Shown piece after piece: positions 58,433 to 64,000 of a DNA stretch of 64,000 nucleotides (positions are counted from its first letter, which is position 1; the number at the start of each line of letters is the position of its first letter). Under the pieces are notes generated by a model. The model was not told where the DNA came from. It worked only from the letters and a program-made list of their open reading frames with translations, and made no database searches. This DNA is from JAICND01 sp040905905. GTDB lineage: Bacteria > Actinomycetota > Acidimicrobiia > Spongiisociales > ZC4RG35. The position numbers and the translations under genes were made by a program. The stretch covers positions 13,882-77,881 of the forward strand of contig JBBDQN010000053.1 in the NCBI GenBank assembly GCA_040905905.1, written 5' to 3'.

Positions 58433-60344
58433 GGGGTCTTTCGATTCCGGCGACTGTGTACGCCTCCATCTCGTCAAGGGTTTCTTTGTCGAGCAGGGCC
58501 TGGGCCAACGCATCCAGTTGGCTGCGGTGGTTCTTGAGAGTCTCAACCGCCGAGCTGTAACAATCGTCGACGATCCGGCGCACCTCCGTGTCGATCAGCT
58601 CGTGGGTTTTCTCTGAGACCTCCGGTCGGACAAACGGGTCCCGGTTGTCGTCGATCACAGCCACTGGCCCGATGACGTCAGACATACCCCACCTGCCCAC
58701 CATCGACCGGGCGATTTTGCTCACCTGCACCAGGTCGTTCTCGGCACCGGTGGTGATGGTTCCGAATACGACATCCTCAGCCGCCCGCCCCCCGAGTGCG
58801 CCGATGATGCGGCCCCGCAGATAATCGCGGTCGTAGGCGTAGCGGTCGGCGTCGGGGGATTGGAACGTCACCCCGAGCGCCCGACCACGGGGGATGATCG
58901 AGATTTTCCGCACCGGGTCCGCCCCCGGTAACAACATGCCGAGGAGGGCATGTCCGGCCTCGTGGAAGGCGGTACGTTCCTTTTCGTCCTGGCTCATCAT
59001 GATCTGGCGCTCGGTCCCCAGGACGATCTTTTCCAGGGCATTGGTGAAATCGGCTTGCCTCACCTTTTCATGGTCAAGGCGGGCCGCCATCAGCGCCGCC
59101 TCGTTGACGAGATTGCGAAGATCGGCCCCGACCATGCCCGGTGTGGCCGAGGCGATGGCGGACAGCTCGACCTCGGGGTCCAGCGGCACCTTGCGGGTGT
59201 GGACCTCGAGGATCTTTAGACGGCCCCGCTGGTCGGGAGGGCTGACCGCCACCTGCCGATCAAAACGCCCTGGCCTCATAAGGGCCGGGTCGAGTACCTC
59301 CGGACGGTTGGTGGCGGCGATGACGATGACGCCCTCGGACCCGGTAAAGCCGTCCATCTCGGTCAGGATCTGATTGAGGGTCTGCTCCCGCTCGTCGTGG
59401 CCGCCCAGTGATACTGCCCCGCCCCGGGCGCGGCCGATGGCGTCCAGTTCGTCGATGAACACGATGGCAGGCGCTACCTTCTTGGCCTCGTTGAAGAGAT
59501 CGCGGACCCGGCTGGCCCCGACTCCCACAACCATCTCGATGAATTCGGAGGCGGAGATCGAGAAGAAAGGGACGTTGGCTTCCCCTGCCACCGCTCGGGC
59601 CAGCAGCGTCTTGCCGGTTCCGGGCAGACCCGACAACAGCACCCCTTTGGGGATGGCCCCCCCGAGGCGGGTGTATTTACCCGGGTTCTTGAGGAAGTCG
59701 ACGATCTCGGCCAGTTCGGCCTTGGCGTCTTCAATCCCCGCCACGTCTTCGAAAGTTGTTCTCTGGTCGGTGGCCTCGAACCTCTTGGCTCGTGACCGAC
59801 CGAGGCCTCCTATCCCTCCCAGGGCCGATCCCGCCCGCTTCCACATCGAGTAGAAGATCCACAACAACAAAAGGGTTGGCCCGAACCCGAACAGGATTTG
59901 CTGCCAGAACGGGGTCTGTTGGGGATCAACCGCCGAGATCTCCACCCCGTTGGCCCGCAAGACGTCGACCAGGTTGTCATCGGCCCAGGTGGGCCGCTGG
60001 GTGACGAACAACTCCGACACAACTTCAGGATCTTCGGGATCAGGCTGCTGCTCGGAAAAGCGGCCCTGGATGGTGTCGCCCCGGGAGAACACCGTTTCGA
60101 CTGATCCCGCTTCGACGACATCGAGGAACTGGGTGTAGGTCAGGTCGATCCGGGTTTCTTGAAACACCAAGGAGGTCAGGTACCAGTTGGCGGCGAACAG
60201 GAGACCGGCGATTATCAGGATCCGTCGGTTGGGAGGGCGGCCAAACAAACCCCGCGGTTGGTCGGGTTCCTTCTGTTGGGGCATCCCCTCCACCCGCCAT
60301 TCGGGTGGGCGCTTTTTGTCCTCGGTGCCCTGTCGACTGGTCAT
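58422..60344 (-). CDS. ftsH: FtsH ATP-dependent zinc metalloprotease
   Basis: A 640-residue membrane protease. Two membrane helices flank an external domain of ~80 residues. The AAA part shows Walker A GLPGTGKT (Leu replaces the common Pro at position 2), Walker B VFIDELDAIG and the SRH region. The protease zinc motif is HEAGH near residue 425. It degrades misfolded and regulatory membrane proteins. ATG 60344 is the first start after the divergent region; ATG 60284 (MPQQKEPDQ) is an alternative. It diverges from polX across 68 bp and overlaps the ECF42-like gene end. Confidence 0.95.
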   Translation of the reverse strand: MTSRQGTEDKKRPPEWRVEGMPQQKEPDQPRGLFGRPPNRRILIIAGLLFAANWYLTSLVFQETRIDLTYTQFLDVVEAGSVETVFSRGDTIQGRFSEQQPDPEDPEVVSELFVTQRPTWADDNLVDVLRANGVEISAVDPQQTPFWQQILFGFGPTLLLLWIFYSMWKRAGSALGGIGGLGRSRAKRFEATDQRTTFEDVAGIEDAKAELAEIVDFLKNPGKYTRLGGAIPKGVLLSGLPGTGKTLLARAVAGEANVPFFSISASEFIEMVVGVGASRVRDLFNEAKKVAPAIVFIDELDAIGRARGGAVSLGGHDEREQTLNQILTEMDGFTGSEGVIVIAATNRPEVLDPALMRPGRFDRQVAVSPPDQRGRLKILEVHTRKVPLDPEVELSAIASATPGMVGADLRNLVNEAALMAARLDHEKVRQADFTNALEKIVLGTERQIMMSQDEKERTAFHEAGHALLGMLLPGADPVRKISIIPRGRALGVTFQSPDADRYAYDRDYLRGRIIGALGGRAAEDVVFGTITTGAENDLVQVSKIARSMVGRWGMSDVIGPVAVIDDNRDPFVRPEVSEKTHELIDTEVRRIVDDCYSSAVETLKNHRSQLDALAQALLDKETLDEMEAYTVAGIERPLKD

Positions 60345-60412
60345 GAAGGAAGCGTACCGACCGCAACCACGTATCCAGCTACCGCCTGGCAGGTTCCGTC
60401 TAAGTTCCACCT

Positions 60413-62137
60413 GTGATTTCCAACGCCCGCATCCTCGGCATGTTGGCCGAGCTCGCCCGCCTCACCGCCCTCGATGAAGAGTCGCTCCAGTCCTTCAAGG
60501 TGCGGGCGTACGAGAACGCCGTCCACGGGATCGAGGGGCATCCGGCCCCGGTGGCGGGTCTGAGCCAGTCGGAGCTAGTCGAGATCAAAGGTGTCGGTGC
60601 CTCGATCGCGGCCAAGATCCGCGAGTACGTCGATACGGGCCGGGTGGCCAAGTTGGAAGAACTGGTGGCCAGGTATCCGCCACGGTTCGTAGAGCTGCTC
60701 AAGGTTCCAGGGCTCGGGCCCAAAACGCTCAAAACCCTCAGAGCTGAAATCGGCGTGGAGGATCTCGAGAGCCTCAAGGCAGCGGTCGAACGACAGGCCC
60801 TCCGTGAGGTGCCCGGTCTGGGTCGGATCAGCGAGGAGAAGATCGCTCGCGCCATCGAACGGTTGGGTCTGCATGGCAAAGATCGACGCACCCCGATCGC
60901 CGATGCCCTGCCCGTAGCCGAAGGTCTTGCCCTCGAGCTGACCGGCCTGCCGGGCGTGGTCAGCGCTACTGCGGCCGGCAGCGTCAGAAGGCTGGCCGAG
61001 ACCATCGGCGACATCGACATCGTGGTCGCATCGACCGATCCGCTTCCGGTCATGACAGCGGTGGCCAGCCATCCCGAGGCAACCGAGGTGATCGGTTCGG
61101 GCGATACCAAGACCTCGATCCTCATCAGGTCGGGTCTACAGGTCGACGTGCGGGTGGTGGCGCCCCGCCAGATCGGGGCCGCCTTGGTCTACTTCACCGG
61201 ATCCAAGTCGCACAACGTCGCCCTCCGCCAGCGTGCCCTCGATCGGGGATGGCTTCTCTCCGAATACGGCCTCTTCGAAGGTGACGCTGTGATCGCCGCG
61301 GCTAGCGAGGCCGACGTCTACTCAGCGCTCGAGCTCGAATACATCCCACCTCCGTTGCGTGAGAACTCTGGGGAAATTGAGATGGCTGCTTCCGGCAGAC
61401 TGCCGGCGTTGGGGCTCGACCAGATCCGGGGCGATCTGCACTATCACACCGACCAATCGGGAGATGGCAGGTCGTCATTGGACGAGATGGTGGCCGCGGC
61501 GGCCGCGCGGGGCTACGAATACGTGGCCATCACCGACCACGGCGAGGACCTGGCAATCAACGGGTCGAGCCGTGACGAGATGAGAGCCCATCACACCCGC
61601 ATCCGAGCCCTTCAGGAGAAATATCCGGAGGTCCGGCTGTTGTTTGGTTGCGAGCTCAACATCGGAGCAGACGGTTCACTTGACTACGACCCCGAGTTCC
61701 GGCTTGAGTTCGATTGGTGCGTCGCCTCAGTGCACAGCCACTTCGATCTGCCTGCCAGCCAACAAACCACCCGGTTGTTGCGCGCCATGGCCGACCCGGC
61801 CGTTACCGCCATCGGGCATTTGACCGGTCGCTACATCGGCCGTCGCCCCGGAATCGAAATCGAGATCGGTGCGGTGCTGGAAGGGTTGGCCGTCAGCGGG
61901 GTGGCGCTGGAGGTGAATGGCGCCCTCGACCGGCTCGATGCTTCATCGGAGGTGATCCGCCAGGCTGTGGCGCAAGGAGTGAAGTTGGTCATCTCCACCG
62001 ACTCACATCACACCTCCGACCTGAAGCGGATGTCCTACGGGGTAGCCAACGCCCAGCGGGGATGGGCAGGTGCCGAAGACGTCGTCAACACCTTGCCCTT
62101 AGATGAGTTCGTCGAATGGGCGGGCAGTCGACGATGA
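60413..62137 (+). CDS. polX: PolX-type DNA polymerase/3'-5' exonuclease
   Basis: A 574-residue protein with the usual three parts. Helix-hairpin-helix and fingers lie in residues 1-150 (LVEIKGVGASIAAKIREY), the polymerase palm at ~155-320 (catalytic GDIDIVVAS and later DVRVVAP), and a PHP-type domain at ~340-570 (DLHYHTDQSGDGRSSLDEM, ITDHGEDLAI and STDSHHTSDL). It fills gaps in base-excision repair, and the PHP part gives exonuclease or phosphoesterase activity. The start is GTG 60413. The stop overlaps the start of the pyrophosphatase gene by 4 bp. Confidence 0.94.
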   Translation: MISNARILGMLAELARLTALDEESLQSFKVRAYENAVHGIEGHPAPVAGLSQSELVEIKGVGASIAAKIREYVDTGRVAKLEELVARYPPRFVELLKVPGLGPKTLKTLRAEIGVEDLESLKAAVERQALREVPGLGRISEEKIARAIERLGLHGKDRRTPIADALPVAEGLALELTGLPGVVSATAAGSVRRLAETIGDIDIVVASTDPLPVMTAVASHPEATEVIGSGDTKTSILIRSGLQVDVRVVAPRQIGAALVYFTGSKSHNVALRQRALDRGWLLSEYGLFEGDAVIAAASEADVYSALELEYIPPPLRENSGEIEMAASGRLPALGLDQIRGDLHYHTDQSGDGRSSLDEMVAAAAARGYEYVAITDHGEDLAINGSSRDEMRAHHTRIRALQEKYPEVRLLFGCELNIGADGSLDYDPEFRLEFDWCVASVHSHFDLPASQQTTRLLRAMADPAVTAIGHLTGRYIGRRPGIEIEIGAVLEGLAVSGVALEVNGALDRLDASSEVIRQAVAQGVKLVISTDSHHTSDLKRMSYGVANAQRGWAGAEDVVNTLPLDEFVEWAGSRR

Positions 62138-64000
62138 ATTTGGCGGTGTCTTCTCTGCTGGCGGCCATCGCCATAGGATTGCTGGCGCTAGCAACGGCTT
62201 TCGGGTCTTTCCGGGTGGTGAGATCTGCCAGTCCCGGCAACATCCGCATGCAGGAACTGGCGTCGGTCATTCGCCAGGGGGCGATGACGTTTTTGCGCCG
62301 GCAATACGCTTGGGTTGCCGTGTTTGTGGGGGTGATGGCTGGTCTGATCGGCTTCCTCCTCCCCTGGGGCCGCTGGGGAGCCCCGGCCTATTTTTTCGGG
62401 GCGCTGATCTCGGCGGCCGCTGGGTATGCCGGCGTGCGCGTCTCGACCGCGGCGAACACCCGCACTGCCGAAGCCGCCCGCGTCGGCGGTGTCCAGTCGG
62501 CCCTGCCGCTGGCACTTCGATCGGGAACCGCGGTTGGTTTCACGATCGCCGGTCTCGGCCTGGTGGGGGTCGCGGTCGGTTATCTAATTCTCGACCCCTG
62601 GCTGGGGTTCCCTGATTGGCCACATGCGCTAGCCGCACTTTGTCTGGGCGCTGCGACCATCGCCCTCTTTGCCCGTTTAGGTGGAGGCATATATACGAAG
62701 GCTGCCGATGTCGGCGCCGACCTCGTCGGCAAAGTGGAGGAGGGCATACCCGAGGACGATCCTCGTAACCCGGCTGTGATTGCCGACAATGTCGGTGACA
62801 ACATCGGCGCCGTGGCCGGGATGGGAGCCGACCTCATTGAGTCCTACATCGGAGCCCTGATCGCGCCGATCGTCTTAGCCGCCACGCTTTTCGCGGCGGA
62901 GCCATTCCTGGTGCCCGCACTGCTCTTCCCAGTGGGAGTGGCCACGGCGGGAATGCTGGCGTCCCTGTTAGCGACGTTCCTCGTGCGATTCAGAGGTGAC
63001 AACTTCGGTCCCGCTTTGCGACGCGGCACGCTCTACGCCGCCGCCCTGGCTGCCGTCGGGATCTTCGGCATCACCCAGTGGTGGTTTGCAGGAGTGGAGG
63101 GAGTCGACCATCCGCTGGGGCTCTTCCTGGCAGTCCTGGCCGGACTCGTGATCGGTCTCGGAGTGGGTCAGATCTCGGCCTGGTTCACTTCTGACCATTA
63201 CAAGACCGTCAAGGAGATTGCCCGGCAGTCCCAAACCGGAGCCGCCACGGTGATCATCGCCGGAGTGGCGGATGGCATGCGTTCGGCCGCGTACTCGGTA
63301 TTGATGGTTGCCGGTGGCATCACTGCCGCCCTGGCAGCCGGCAACTGGGCCCTGGGCGTCGGGGGTGGGATCTACGGGATCTGTGTCGCTGCGATCGGCG
63401 CCCTGGCGACCCTAGGTATGGCCATCTCCTTCGATGCCTACGGTGCTGTCGCCGACAACGCCGCCGGGATAGTGGAGATGGCCGGATTGCCGGCCGAAGC
63501 TCGGACTGCGACAGAGACGCTCGGTGCCCTCGGCAACACGACCGGGGCAGTTGCCAAAGGTTTCGCCATCGTTACCGGCACCTTGACATCCCTTGCGCTC
63601 CTCGTGGCGTTCATTCACGTCGTCGGTCTTGATTCGATCGACCTCTCTAGACCGCTGACTGCCGGTGGCCTGATTCTGGGAGCCGTGGTGCCGTTCCTTT
63701 TCACCTCTCTCATCTTGAATGCGGTTGGCCGAGCCGCGTCTCGCATGATCGATGAGGTTCGTCGACAATTCCGCGAGATCCCCGGTCTCCGAGACGGACA
63801 CCCGCACGCCCAGCCCGACTACGCCTCCTGTGTCGACATTGCGACTGTCGGGGCGTTACGGGAGATGGTGTTGCCGGGTGCGTTGGCGGTAGTGGCGCCG
63901 CTGGGGCTTGGCTTTCTCGACGTGGAGGCTTTGGCTGCCTTTCACATCGGTTCGTTGATCGGCAGTTTCCTCCTGGCCGCTTTCATGGCCAATGCCGGCG
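62134..64000 (+). CDS. hppA: Membrane-bound proton pyrophosphatase (3' partial)
   Basis: The frame is open to the window end, 622 codons so far. It is a polytopic protein with at least twelve hydrophobic segments. The substrate motif is DVGADLVGKVEEGIPEDDPRNPAVIADNVGDN, with Asp and Lys ligands (residues ~190-225). A second Asp-rich part is SFDAYGAVADNAAGI. The region GNTTGAVAKGFAI carries Gly where K+-independent forms have Lys and K+-dependent forms Ala, so the ion type is open. It pumps H+ or Na+ with pyrophosphate energy. ATG 62134 overlaps the polX stop by 4 bp. Confidence 0.93.
   Translation, partial: MNLAVSSLLAAIAIGLLALATAFGSFRVVRSASPGNIRMQELASVIRQGAMTFLRRQYAWVAVFVGVMAGLIGFLLPWGRWGAPAYFFGALISAAAGYAGVRVSTAANTRTAEAARVGGVQSALPLALRSGTAVGFTIAGLGLVGVAVGYLILDPWLGFPDWPHALAALCLGAATIALFARLGGGIYTKAADVGADLVGKVEEGIPEDDPRNPAVIADNVGDNIGAVAGMGADLIESYIGALIAPIVLAATLFAAEPFLVPALLFPVGVATAGMLASLLATFLVRFRGDNFGPALRRGTLYAAALAAVGIFGITQWWFAGVEGVDHPLGLFLAVLAGLVIGLGVGQISAWFTSDHYKTVKEIARQSQTGAATVIIAGVADGMRSAAYSVLMVAGGITAALAAGNWALGVGGGIYGICVAAIGALATLGMAISFDAYGAVADNAAGIVEMAGLPAEARTATETLGALGNTTGAVAKGFAIVTGTLTSLALLVAFIHVVGLDSIDLSRPLTAGGLILGAVVPFLFTSLILNAVGRAASRMIDEVRRQFREIPGLRDGHPHAQPDYASCVDIATVGALREMVLPGALAVVAPLGLGFLDVEALAAFHIGSLIGSFLLAAFMANAG

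Overview
The window looks like one scaffold piece from a high-GC actinobacterium. It carries a 10-N assembly gap at 41837-41846, and both ends cut through genes. Lineage pointers are a one-chain Kgd-type 2-oxoglutarate enzyme (E2 and E1 domains fused), a NUDIX-phosphatase MutT1-like protein, a Tad/Flp pilus cluster laid out as in mycobacteria and ending at a convergent DUF1998 helicase, an ECF42-like sigma factor beside a DGPF protein, and a stand-alone LigD polymerase domain. I would guess a free-living, aerobic, non-mycolic lineage such as Acidimicrobiia, but the sequence alone does not prove this. Heme A synthase, malic enzyme, branched-chain/pyruvate dehydrogenase E1 and a membrane pyrophosphatase point to respiratory heterotrophy. 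A selenocysteine tRNA implies that selenoproteins are made.

Layout. 1-4.6 kb: end of a malic enzyme-phosphotransacetylase fusion, a HEAT-repeat protein, tRNA-Sec, a membrane-anchored XRE protein, an ECF sigma/anti-sigma pair, then a gene-poor 320 bp stretch that looks like a structured RNA. 4.6-17.7 kb: a cystathionine beta-synthase-like enzyme, heme A synthase, a YyaL-type thioredoxin-fold protein, a primary-like sigma factor, a CBS-pair protein, a HerA-like ATPase, a Fur-family regulator, a heterodimeric ABC exporter and LigD-Pol. 17.7-29.7 kb: Kgd, MutT1-like, LOG-like, an alpha/beta hydrolase, an E1 alpha-beta fusion, HisC and small membrane or enzyme genes. 29.7-36.3 kb: histidine utilisation (hutH, an unknown gene, hutU, hutI with an extra zinc finger), then HU. 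36.4-41.8 kb: GDPD, an orphan histidine kinase, leuCD with a PPOX-like gene between them, and two unknown genes. 41.9-49.2 kb: valS, a membrane protein, MFS, GNAT, ispD with a divergent IspD-like protein, and a HAD phosphatase. 49.3-55.4 kb: Tad pilus genes and the helicase. 55.5-64 kb: an AHSA1-PDZ-DinB protein, DGPF protein and ECF42-like sigma factor, FtsH, PolX, and an H+-pyrophosphatase that runs off the end.

The most unusual items are the structured RNA candidate with two mutually exclusive helices around a strong Shine-Dalgarno (4357-4494), the HutI with a ClpX-type zinc finger, the AHSA1-PDZ-DinB chain, a new-looking N-terminal domain shared by two otherwise unrelated proteins (31845 and 45136), an IspD-like protein facing ispD, and a two-copy stem-loop family with a conserved 28-nt loop. 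No CRISPR array, insertion sequence or prophage is visible.
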